Shown: positions 55,616-64,000 of the stretch, piece by piece
Layout of the letters: the number at the start of each line of letters is the position of its first letter
Numbering within the stretch: position 1 is the stretch's first letter
Assembly (NCBI GenBank): GCA_902767015.1
Contig: CACXFV010000072.1
Coordinates: forward strand, 1 to 64,000
Direction: 5' to 3'
Length of the DNA stretch: 64,000 nt
Source: an uncultured Lachnospiraceae bacterium
GTDB lineage: Bacteria > Bacillota > Clostridia > Lachnospirales > Lachnospiraceae
Made by a program: the position numbers and the translations under genes
The notes under the pieces: model-generated
Databases searched by the model: none
Told to the model about the DNA's origin: nothing
What the model saw: only the letters and a program-made list of their open reading frames with translations

Positions 55616-55704
55616 GTACCCTTTGGGTACACTTTTGTACCCAAAGGGTACACTTTTGTACCCAAAGGGTACACTTTTGTACCCAAAGGGTACACTTTTG
55701 TACC
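55616..55704. repeat. 21-bp-phased array of GTACCC(N3)GGGTAC palindromes
   Basis: Four 15-bp palindromes start at 55616, 55637, 55658 and 55679, exactly 21 bp apart, with a partial fifth (GTACC) at 55700. The first has centre TTT and the other three AAA, so the first is inverted at the centre. The spacer is ACTTTT. The array lies between the convergent RhuM and DUF11 remnants and touches the stop codon of the latter. Confidence 0.9.
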
Positions 55705-56594
55705 TATACAGAAGATTTCTGAGCTGTAATTTGTGTCTGGTTCACTACGGTTCCGGTTATTTTTAATACGCTTGAATCAGGGGTTATGATATAAGCACCG
55801 GTTGTCGGATCCTGCGTATACGTTGCGGCAGGAACGGTAATCTGTCCGGGAACGGTCCGCAACAAGCCGGTAGTTTCATTATAAGTGTAATTGTCAGGTG
55901 ATGTCCATACAGTACCGTTAAAGGTTACTTCTGCTATATCCAGTATCGGATTGAACAGATCAGTCACTACAGTGTCATCGGTGATAGTGAGTGCTGTGTT
56001 ACCTGTATTTTGTATAATGAAGGTATAAGTGAGTTCTCCGCTTTCGGTAATTGTTTCAGGGCTGATTGACTTGCTGATAGTAAGAGAAGCTTCCAAATCG
56101 GCAGTTATGATATCTGCTGCTGTAACGGAAGTAATAGGATTGCCGCTGATGATAGCAGTATTTGTGATGGAACCGTTGAGCCCCAGTGGCGCATATTGAT
56201 TAGCTGTAGCCTGATAGATGACAGTAGCATTGCCATTGGCAGGAACCGTTATTCCTGTTATCACAAGAGGAGGACCGACAGTAACAGGAGGGGTAGTCTA
56301 CAGTACACCATTACTGAAATATCTCACGGAGTCAGTAATATACTCAAGAGGTGTCAGAGTAGTGGTATTAAAAGAATATTCTCCCAGATTATCGGTAATG
56401 GTAATTCCGGTCACTGCCGTGTTTCCGGCATTTAATATATTAATGATATAGGTTATGGTATCACCGGTATTATAGGTTTCAGGAATGGATGTCTTTGCAG
56501 CAGATAATACTTCTACAATTTCACCCGTGACTATATTGGAATTGGTGGTATTGTTGTTGTAAGAAAGTGTCGCCTGATTATAAAAAATAGCCAT
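55704..56594 (-). pseudogene. DUF11/conserved-repeat protein gene with in-frame TAG
   Basis: From ATG 56594 the frame reads MAIFYNQATLSYNNNTTNSN, a DUF11-like repeat (GDTITYIINILNAGNTAVTG), then YFSNGVL and a TAG at 56298-56300. The same frame continues TTPPVTVGPPLVITGITV through a second repeat (SGELTYTFIIQNTGNTALTI) to TAG at 55704-55706. In all 296 codons with one amber, most simply CAG changed to TAG. DUF11 proteins are surface or spore-surface structural proteins. The two halves as separate genes are unlikely since the second lacks an RBS. Confidence 0.75.
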
Positions 56595-56665
56595 ATGAGC
56601 TCTTCTTTATATTTTATGATTTGCTATATTATATTAAATTTGAATGGAAAAGTGATAAAATATGA

Positions 56666-56694
56666 TTGCACTAATTTCAGTATTGTGATAAAAT
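56666..56694 (+). promoter_or_regulatory. Promoter of the butyrate operon
   Basis: TTGCAC (56666-56671), 17 nt, TAAAAT (56689-56694), about 84 nt before thl. The region 56595-56777 holds no gene. Confidence 0.5.
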
Positions 56695-56777
56695 TAACAA
56701 AGCATGTTCGGTAGACGAAAATAGGTGTAACTGAACTTGATAAAAATTTAACAATCTTATTTGGAGGTAAGGCTAAT

Positions 56778-57971
56778 ATGGCAAAGAAAGTTGTTTTGGC
56801 AGGCGCATGTCGTACTGCAATCGGAAAAATGGGCGGTGGATTAAGTACAACACCTGCACCGGTTCTGGGTTCTATCGTTATTAAGGAAGCATTAAGCAGA
56901 GCAGGTGTACCTGCTGATCAGGTCGATCATGTATATATGGGATGTGTTATTCAGGCAGGTCTCGGACAGAATGTGGCACGTCAGGCATCTATCAAGGCAG
57001 GTTTGCCTATTGAGACACCGGCAGTGACAGTGAATGTTGTTTGTGGTTCAGGTCTTAATTGTGTTAATATGGCGGCACAGATGATTATGGCCGGAGATGC
57101 TGATATCGTAGTTGCAGGCGGTATGGAAAATATGTCAATGGCACCATATGCGATGATGCAGGGACGTTACGGATACAGAATGAACAATGGCAAGCTTGTT
57201 GATACCATGGTGAATGATGCATTATGGGATGCATTTAATGATTATCATATGATGATTACAGCAGAGAATGTGGCTGACGAGTGGAAGCTTACCAGAGAAG
57301 AATTAGATGCATTTGCAGCAAAGAGCCAGCAGAAGGCAGAGGCAGCTATGGCAGCAGGAAAGTTTGATGATGAAATCGTTCCTGTACAGACAGGTGTCAA
57401 TAAGAAGACAAAAGAGCCTGTTATCTTCAGCAAGGATGAAGGACCACGTCCGGGTACAACAGTAGAGACACTCGCTAACTTAAAGTGCTGTTCAGGTAAA
57501 GAGGGCGGTGTTGTTACCGCAGGTAACGCATCAGGTATTAATGACGGTGCAGCCGCTATCGTAGTGATGAGCGAGGAAAAAGCAAAAGAGCTTGGTGTTA
57601 CACCGATGGCTACATGGGTAGCAGGTGCTCTTGGCGGTGTAGACCCTAAGATTATGGGTGTTGGACCTGTTGCTTCTACCAAGAAGGTTTTGGCAAAGAC
57701 AGGCATGACAATTGATGAATTTGATATCATCGAGGCTAATGAGGCATTCGCTGCACAGTCAGTAGCAGTGCAGAAGGAATTAGGCTTCAAGGATGAACAG
57801 CTCAATCCAAACGGAGGTGCTATCGCACTGGGACATCCGGTAGGTGCTTCAGGCTGTCGTATCCTTGTAACACTTCTCCATGAGATGCAGAAGACGGATG
57901 CAAAGAAAGGTCTTGCAACACTTTGTATCGGTGGCGGTATGGGCTGCTCAACAATTGTAACAAGAGATTAA
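56778..57971 (+). CDS. thl: Acetyl-CoA acetyltransferase (thiolase)
   Basis: A 397-residue thiolase condensing two acetyl-CoA to acetoacetyl-CoA, the first step of butyrate formation. The acyl-binding Cys is in [12 protein letters not shown] (about residue 90), the His in [10 protein letters not shown], the second Cys in [18 protein letters not shown]. First gene of the operon; a terminator-like hairpin follows it. Confidence 0.97.
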   Translation: MAKKVVLAGACRTAIGKMGGGLSTTPAPVLGSIVIKEALSRAGVPADQVDHVYMGCVIQAGLGQNVARQASIKAGLPIETPAVTVNVVCGSGLNCVNMAAQMIMAGDADIVVAGGMENMSMAPYAMMQGRYGYRMNNGKLVDTMVNDALWDAFNDYHMMITAENVADEWKLTREELDAFAAKSQQKAEAAMAAGKFDDEIVPVQTGVNKKTKEPVIFSKDEGPRPGTTVETLANLKCCSGKEGGVVTAGNASGINDGAAAIVVMSEEKAKELGVTPMATWVAGALGGVDPKIMGVGPVASTKKVLAKTGMTIDEFDIIEANEAFAAQSVAVQKELGFKDEQLNPNGGAIALGHPVGASGCRILVTLLHEMQKTDAKKGLATLCIGGGMGCSTIVTRD

Positions 57972-57985
57972 TTGATAAATGGAAC

Positions 57986-58024
57986 AAAACTACACATATT
58001 GCAACAGGTATGTGTAGTTTTGTT
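57986..58024 (+). terminator. Intra-operon terminator-like hairpin between thl and crt
   Basis: AAAACTACACATA (57986-57998) pairs perfectly with TATGTGTAGTTTT (58009-58021), loop 10 nt, followed by GTT. It probably lets only part of the transcripts pass, so thl would exceed downstream genes. Confidence 0.65.
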
Positions 58025-58059
58025 GTAGAAAATAAATATTCAGAAAGGTAATTATTAGC

Positions 58060-58851
58060 ATGGAATTTATTACTTATGAAGTAGAAGAGATGATTGGAAT
58101 TATCACAATCAACCGTCCGAAAGCACTCAACGCATTAAATAGTCAGGTTCTTGATGAATTAAATGAGACACTTGACAATGTGGATGTAAATGTGATCAGA
58201 GCATTAATCTTAACAGGTGCCGGTGAGAAGTCTTTTGTTGCCGGTGCAGATATTGGTGAGATGAGTACACTTACCAAGGCGGAAGGAGAAGCATTCGGAA
58301 AGAAAGGTAATGATGTGTTCAGAAAACTTGAGACATTCCCGATTCCTGTGATTGCAGCCGTGAATGGATTTGCCCTTGGCGGTGGATGTGAGATATCAAT
58401 GAGCTGTGACATCAGAATCTGTTCTGACAATGCTGTTTTTGGTCAACCGGAAGTTGGTCTTGGTATTACGCCGGGATTTGGCGGAACACAGAGACTGGCA
58501 AGAATTGTTGGTATAGGCATGGCAAAGCAGATGATTTATACTGCAAGAAATATTAAGGCCGATGAAGCGTTAAGAATTGGTCTTGTGAATGCAGTATATC
58601 CGTTAGAAGAGTTGATACCGGCAGCAAAGAAACTGGCAGAAACCATCGCAAAAAATGCACCTATTGCAGTTCGTAACTGTAAAAAGGCCATTAATGAAGG
58701 TATTGATGTCAATATGGATGAGGCGATTGTGATTGAGGAAAAACTTTTTGGCGATTGTTTTGAAACAGAAGACCAGAAAGCAGGAATGGGTAACTTCCTT
58801 GAGAAAGATAAGGAAAAGAAGCTGAAGGTAGTACCTTTCCAAAACAAATAA
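58060..58851 (+). CDS. crt: 3-hydroxybutyryl-CoA dehydratase (crotonase)
   Basis: A 263-residue enoyl-CoA hydratase family enzyme removing water from 3-hydroxybutyryl-CoA. Oxyanion-hole motif AGADIGEM, then NGFALGGGCEISMSCDIRI and GLGITPGFGGTQRL with the two catalytic Glu regions. RBS GAAAGG. Second gene of the butyrate operon. Confidence 0.95.
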   Translation: MEFITYEVEEMIGIITINRPKALNALNSQVLDELNETLDNVDVNVIRALILTGAGEKSFVAGADIGEMSTLTKAEGEAFGKKGNDVFRKLETFPIPVIAAVNGFALGGGCEISMSCDIRICSDNAVFGQPEVGLGITPGFGGTQRLARIVGIGMAKQMIYTARNIKADEALRIGLVNAVYPLEELIPAAKKLAETIAKNAPIAVRNCKKAINEGIDVNMDEAIVIEEKLFGDCFETEDQKAGMGNFLEKDKEKKLKVVPFQNK

Positions 58852-58938
58852 GATAAAAATTCAATTTCTAATCGACTGTGAAATAGTAATATCAGATATT
58901 ATGAAATATTAAAATATATAAATTTCAGGAGGTACAAC

Positions 58939-59778
58939 ATGAAGGTTGGTATTATTGGTGCAGGAACCATGGGTTCAGGAATTGCACAGGCATTTGCACA
59001 GACAGAGGGATATGAAGTATATCTCTGTGATATTAATGAAGAATTTGCTGCAAATGGCAAGAATAAGATTGCAAAGGGTTTTGAAAAGAGAATCGCAAAA
59101 GGTAAGATGACACAGGAAGATGCAGACAAGATTTTAGCAAAAATCACAACCGGTGTTAAGACAATCTGTACCGATGCAGATTTAATTGTCGAGGCTGCAT
59201 TAGAGAATATGGATATTAAGAAGCAGACATTCAAGGAATTACAGGATATTGTTCCTGCTGAGTGTATTTTTGCTACAAACACATCATCTCTCTCTATTAC
59301 CGCTATCGGAGCAGGTCTTGACAGACCGGTAATAGGTATGCATTTCTTCAATCCTGCACCTGTGATGAAATTAATCGAGGTAATTCAGGGTGAGAATACA
59401 CCGGATTCTATGAGAGATAAGATTGTTGAGATTTCTAAGGAAATCGGAAAGACACCTGTTGAAGTGAAAGAAGCTGCAGGCTTTGTTGTTAACAGAATCT
59501 TAATTCCGATGATTAATGAAGCAATCGGTATCTATGCTGACGGCGTAGCATCAGTAGAGGGAATAGATACAGCAATGCAGTTAGGAGCAAATCATCCGAT
59601 GGGACCTTTGGCACTTGGCGATTTGGTTGGTCTTGATATTGTACTTGCCATTATGGAGGTATTACAGTCAGAGACAGGTGATCCTAAGTATCGTCCTCAT
59701 CCGCTTCTTAAGAAGATGGTTCGTGCCGGCAAATTAGGTAGAAAGACAGGAATTGGCTTCTACGATTATTCAAAATAA
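58939..59778 (+). CDS. hbd: 3-hydroxybutyryl-CoA dehydrogenase
   Basis: A 279-residue NAD(P)-dependent enzyme reducing acetoacetyl-CoA. The dinucleotide motif [14 protein letters not shown] is at the N-terminus; [25 protein letters not shown] (catalytic His) and GFVVNRIL follow. RBS AGGAGG. Confidence 0.97.
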   Translation: MKVGIIGAGTMGSGIAQAFAQTEGYEVYLCDINEEFAANGKNKIAKGFEKRIAKGKMTQEDADKILAKITTGVKTICTDADLIVEAALENMDIKKQTFKELQDIVPAECIFATNTSSLSITAIGAGLDRPVIGMHFFNPAPVMKLIEVIQGENTPDSMRDKIVEISKEIGKTPVEVKEAAGFVVNRILIPMINEAIGIYADGVASVEGIDTAMQLGANHPMGPLALGDLVGLDIVLAIMEVLQSETGDPKYRPHPLLKKMVRAGKLGRKTGIGFYDYSK

Positions 59779-59815
59779 CAGATAACAAATAATAAAATTT
59801 AGGAGGAACAGAATC

Positions 59816-60985
59816 GTGGATTTTTCTTTAGACAAAAAACATGAAATGGCAAGAAATCTATTTAAAGAATTTGCCGAAACAGAGGTAAAGCCTTTAGCGC
59901 AGGAAACTGATGAGACAGAGCATTTTCCCACAGAGACAGTTAAGAAAATGCAGAAATACGGTTTCATGGGTATTCCTATTGAGAAGAAGTATGGCGGACA
60001 GGGATGCGATCCTTTAACCTATGTTATGTGTGTAGAGGAGCTCTCTAAGGTTTGTGGAACGACAGGTGTTATCGTATCTGCACATACATCACTTTGTGCG
60101 GATCCGATTCAGACATATGGAACAGAAGAGCAGAAGCAGAAATACTTAGTTCCATTGGCAAACGGTGAGAAGCTGGGTGCGTTTGGTCTTACAGAGCCGG
60201 GAGCAGGAACGGATGCACAGGGCGTTCAGACAAAGGCTGTTTTAGATGGAGATGAGTGGGTACTGAATGGTTCTAAGTGCTTTATCACAAACGGTAAAGA
60301 GGCTGATATTTACCTTATCATCGCATATACAGATATCGTAGAGGATAAGAAGGGCAGAAAGAAAAAGAACTTCTCTGCATTTATCGTAGAAAAAGGAACA
60401 CCGGGCTTTTCATTTGGTACAAAGGAAAAGAAGATGGGTATCAGAGGTTCTTCAACATATGAGTTGATTTTTGAGGATTGCAGAATCCCGAAGGAGAATC
60501 TCTTAGGACCGAAGGGAAAAGGTTTCCATGTTGCCATGCATACACTTGATGGTGGTCGTATCGGTATCGCAGCACAGGCACTTGGTATTGCAGAGGGCGC
60601 ATTAGAGCGTACTATTGAATACACAAAGGAAAGAAAGCAGTTTGGTCGTTCTATCGCTGCACAGCAGAATACACAGTTCCAGTTGGCAGATATGGCTACA
60701 AAGGTAGAGGCTGCAAAATTGCTTGTATACAAAGCAGCAATGAAGAAGGCTCAGTTCCAGGCAGACAAAAAGACTTCTTATTCAGTAGAGGCAGCAATGG
60801 CTAAGCTCTACGCAGCAGAAGTGGCAATGGAAGTGACAACTAAGGCCGTTCAGCTTCATGGCGGTTATGGTTATATCAGAGAATACGAGATTGAGCGTAT
60901 GATGCGTGATGCCAAGATTACAGAGATTTATGAAGGAACAAGTGAAGTTCAGAGAATGGTAATTTCAGGTAATCTTTTGAAATAA
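59816..60985 (+). CDS. bcd: Butyryl-CoA dehydrogenase
   Basis: A 389-residue FAD acyl-CoA dehydrogenase reducing crotonyl-CoA to butyryl-CoA. Features are [13 protein letters not shown], the FAD-binding [21 protein letters not shown], and the catalytic Glu in [13 protein letters not shown]. It starts with GTG 59816 behind AGGAGGAA. With the adjacent EtfBA it should form the electron-bifurcating complex that also reduces ferredoxin. Confidence 0.97.
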   Translation: MDFSLDKKHEMARNLFKEFAETEVKPLAQETDETEHFPTETVKKMQKYGFMGIPIEKKYGGQGCDPLTYVMCVEELSKVCGTTGVIVSAHTSLCADPIQTYGTEEQKQKYLVPLANGEKLGAFGLTEPGAGTDAQGVQTKAVLDGDEWVLNGSKCFITNGKEADIYLIIAYTDIVEDKKGRKKKNFSAFIVEKGTPGFSFGTKEKKMGIRGSSTYELIFEDCRIPKENLLGPKGKGFHVAMHTLDGGRIGIAAQALGIAEGALERTIEYTKERKQFGRSIAAQQNTQFQLADMATKVEAAKLLVYKAAMKKAQFQADKKTSYSVEAAMAKLYAAEVAMEVTTKAVQLHGGYGYIREYEIERMMRDAKITEIYEGTSEVQRMVISGNLLK

Positions 60986-61096
60986 TTGTAATGGTAACGA
61001 CAGACATTGAGCAAAGTTTTTTATAACATATAAAGATAACACAGGGCTGAATGTCTCTATAAAATATTAAGAAAAAAATTAAGGAGTGAATATACA

Positions 61097-61882
61097 GTGA
61101 AAATCGTTGTTTGTATTAAGCAGGTTCCGGATACAAAGGGTGGGGTAAAGTTCAATCCTGATGGTACTCTGGACAGAGCAGCAATGTTGACAATAATGAA
61201 TCCGGATGATAAAGCCGGACTTGAGGCAGCACTCAGATTAAAAAATCAGTATGGTGCTGAGGTAACCGTTGTGACAATGGGACTTCCAAAGGCTGAGGAG
61301 GTTCTCAGGGAGGCAATCGCTATGGGAGCTGACAGGGGTATCCTTGTAACAGACAGAGTATTAGGTGGTGCTGACACATGGGCTACCTCTACTACCATTG
61401 CAGGTGCAATTAGAAATCTTGAGTATGATTTGATTATCACAGGCCGTCAGGCAATTGATGGTGACACAGCCCAGGTAGGACCACAGATTTCTGAGCATTT
61501 AGATATTCCTGTTATCTCTTATGCGCAGGATATCAAGATTGAAGGTGACTATGTCATCGTTAATCGTCAGTATGAAGACAGACATCACATTTTAAAGGCA
61601 AAGATGCCTTGCCTGATAACAGCTCTTTCAGAATTAAATGAGCCACGTTACATGACACCGGGTGGAATCTTTGATGCTTATGATGCTGAGATTACTGTAT
61701 GGGGAAGAAAAGATTTGGTAGATGTAGATGATTCTAATCTCGGTCTGGCAGGTTCTCCTACAAAGATTGCAAAGGCATCTGATAAGGTAAGAAAGGGAGC
61801 CGGTGAGAAGGTTGCTCTTGAGACACCTGATGAATCAGCAGATTACATCGTTAACAAATTATTAGAGAAGCATGTAATATAG
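61097..61882 (+). CDS. etfB: Electron transfer flavoprotein beta subunit
   Basis: A 261-residue EtfB. KIVVCIKQVPDTK start, EAALRLKNQYGAEVTVVTMG, and the domain motif IITGRQAIDGDTAQVGPQ. It starts with GTG 61097 after AAGGAGTG. The 111-nt gap from bcd holds a loose AGACATT/AATGTCT inverted repeat but no gene. Confidence 0.96.
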   Translation: MKIVVCIKQVPDTKGGVKFNPDGTLDRAAMLTIMNPDDKAGLEAALRLKNQYGAEVTVVTMGLPKAEEVLREAIAMGADRGILVTDRVLGGADTWATSTTIAGAIRNLEYDLIITGRQAIDGDTAQVGPQISEHLDIPVISYAQDIKIEGDYVIVNRQYEDRHHILKAKMPCLITALSELNEPRYMTPGGIFDAYDAEITVWGRKDLVDVDDSNLGLAGSPTKIAKASDKVRKGAGEKVALETPDESADYIVNKLLEKHVI

Positions 61883-61907
61883 TGAAAGAGAAAGAGTGGT
61901 GACAGGA

Positions 61908-62951
61908 ATGAATTTAGAAGAATATAAAGGCGTATACGTGTTTGCACAGCAGGTAGACAATGAGATTAGCAGTATCGCATTCGAGTTACTCGGCAAGGCA
62001 AAAGAGCTGGCAGGCAAATTAGATACACAGGTTACAGCAGTATTAATCGGATATGAGGTAAAAGGATTAGTTGACCAGTTGGCACAGTATGGTGCAGACA
62101 GAGTGATTGTTGTCGATGATCCGGAATTAAAGGATTACAGAACAGAGCCATATGCACATGCACTTTCTTCTGTAATCAACGAGTACAAGCCGGAGATTAT
62201 GTTAGTAGGTGCAACTGCCATCGGTAGAGATTTAGGACCTAGAGTTTCAGCCAGAGTAGCGACAGGTCTGACAGCAGACTGTACCGTTCTTGAGATTGGT
62301 GATTTCCCGATGGTAGCAATACCTGGCAAAGAGCAGAAGCATAATCAGTTATTGATGACACGTCCTGCTTTCGGTGGAAATACCATCGCTACCATTGCCT
62401 GCCCGGACAACCGTCCTCAGATGGCAACGGTTCGTGCAGGTGTTATGCAGAAGATTACACCGATTGCTGATGCTAAGGCAGAGGTAATAGAGTATAATCC
62501 TGGTTTTGTGCCAAACGACAAGTATGTAGAGATTCTTGAAATTGTTAAGGAAGTAACAGATGTTGTTGATATCATGGATGCCAAGATTTTAGTATCCGGT
62601 GGTAGAGGAGTTGGAAGTGCTGAGAACTTCAAGTTATTAGATGATCTTGCAGAAGCAATCGGTGGAACAGTAAGCTGCTCAAGAGCAGTTGTAGACAGCG
62701 GTTGGAAGCCAAAGGAATTACAGGTTGGTCAGACCGGTAAGACAGTTCGTCCACAGGTGTATTTTGCGATTGGTATCTCCGGTGCTATTCAGCATACAGC
62801 AGGTATGGAGGAGTCTGATATCATTATTGCTATCAATAAGGATGAGACAGCTCCAATCTTTGAGGTAGCCGATTACGGTATCGTGGGAGATTTGAATAAG
62901 ATTGTTCCAATCTTAACAGCTAAGATTAAAGAGGCTAATGCCAATAAATAG
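61908..62951 (+). CDS. etfA: Electron transfer flavoprotein alpha subunit
   Basis: A 347-residue EtfA with the N-terminal domain (YKGVYVFAQQVDNEIS), ARVATGLTADCTVLEI, and the C-terminal FAD domain (SGGRGVGSAENFKLLDDLA, SRAVVDSGW, GQTGKTVRPQVYFAIGISGAIQH). The ATG at 61908 is taken because GGTGA precedes it; a GTG at 61896 would add four residues. Last gene of the operon. Confidence 0.95.
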   Translation: MNLEEYKGVYVFAQQVDNEISSIAFELLGKAKELAGKLDTQVTAVLIGYEVKGLVDQLAQYGADRVIVVDDPELKDYRTEPYAHALSSVINEYKPEIMLVGATAIGRDLGPRVSARVATGLTADCTVLEIGDFPMVAIPGKEQKHNQLLMTRPAFGGNTIATIACPDNRPQMATVRAGVMQKITPIADAKAEVIEYNPGFVPNDKYVEILEIVKEVTDVVDIMDAKILVSGGRGVGSAENFKLLDDLAEAIGGTVSCSRAVVDSGWKPKELQVGQTGKTVRPQVYFAIGISGAIQHTAGMEESDIIIAINKDETAPIFEVADYGIVGDLNKIVPILTAKIKEANANK

Positions 62952-63016
62952 ACTTACAATGCCTTATTTAATTAATTGAAAAAGAGTTACTTGTGAAAAG
63001 TAACGAATAGAATAAA

Positions 63017-63056
63017 AAATGCCACAGCGGGAGACAGACCTGTCTGTGGCATTTGT
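63017..63056 (+). terminator. Terminator of the butyrate operon
   Basis: AAATGCCACAG (63017-63027) pairs with CTGTGGCATTT (63044-63054). A smaller GTTACTT/AAGTAAC stem lies just before it (about 62986-63004). Confidence 0.8.
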
Positions 63057-63109
63057 AACTAATCGTAATAAACACTTGAATAATTTGGTGAATTATGCTA
63101 ATATTAACC

Positions 63110-64000
<891 letters not shown>

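Noticed and set aside
55616..55704. CRISPR array
   Set aside because: The repeat period is 21 bp with identical 6-bp spacers, no variable spacers and no cas genes.
54253..56300. TAG recoding as a genome-wide amino-acid codon
   Set aside because: Many solid genes in the window end with TAG (for example spoIIIAB, glgA, etfA), so TAG is a normal stop here.
50738..56640. Prophage or integrative element
   Set aside because: The region has accessory and broken genes, but no integrase, transposase, structural phage gene, tRNA target or flanking direct repeat was seen.

Overview
The window looks like the chromosome of an anaerobic, butyrate-forming, low-to-mid GC Clostridia, most likely family Lachnospiraceae. 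The grounds are a clostridial thl-crt-hbd-bcd-etfB-etfA operon, a glycyl-radical pyruvate formate-lyase with its activase, a complete spoIIIA operon, spoIVB and spo0A, and several families typical of Lachnospiraceae (DUF3793, DUF2325, DUF1292, CmpB-type membrane proteins, DUF6273). The thl-first butyrate order is the one I associate with Butyrivibrio and Coprococcus, but the species cannot be fixed from the sequence alone. There are no rRNA or tRNA genes, no CRISPR array and no transposase.

Layout. (1) 1-5.8 kb: 3' part of pflB, pflA, a copper P-type ATPase with heavy-metal domains at both ends, and a NUDIX hydrolase. (2) 5.8-8.9 kb: a probable metal (iron) response block. A promoter region with repeated GTTAG-N6-CTAAC palindromes precedes DUF3793, flavodoxin and DUF2325 genes. 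Opposite these lie cobO and a DtxR-family repressor. A related palindrome sits in the promoter region of the following ABC transporter (8.9-11.9 kb). (3) 12-21.6 kb: GH25 muramidase, a REC-GGDEF(degenerate)-EAL-PAS-REC protein, a TPR-GAF-GGDEF diguanylate cyclase and a CapA-like enzyme, suggesting cyclic-di-GMP control of an envelope function. (4) 21.7-38.8 kb: the classic clostridial run spoIIIAA-AH, Asp23, nusB, xseAB, ispA, dxs, tlyA, nadK, argR, recN, spoIVB, spo0A. A near-consensus sigma-E promoter lies in front of spoIIIAA and a 0A box in front of spo0A. (5) 39-50.7 kb: glgA, an HD protein, a CmpB-like membrane protein, a decayed DUF6273 fragment, a fused ABC transporter, DUF1292, birA, an intracellular alpha-amylase and an aminopeptidase P.

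(6) 50.7-56.6 kb is the accessory part. A minus-strand block holds a tandem-HTH regulator, a Cys/Gly/Asn-rich small protein, a 50-residue ORF and two unrecognised proteins. It is followed by gene wreckage (DUF5104 with an in-frame TAG, a frameshifted lipoprotein signal peptide, a cut RhuM gene, a DUF11 gene with an in-frame TAG) and a 21-bp-phased array of palindromes. (7) 56.7-64 kb: the butyrate operon thl-crt-hbd-bcd-etfB-etfA, with a terminator-like hairpin between thl and crt, then the start of enolase, cut by the window end.

The most unusual material is the shared palindromes of the metal block, a probable internal start giving a free CopZ-like domain from copA, the 21-bp palindrome array, the minus-strand small-protein block, and a G7 tract where one slipped base would extend the GH25 protein. 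All functional statements rest on recognisable motifs and family knowledge; no database search was run.
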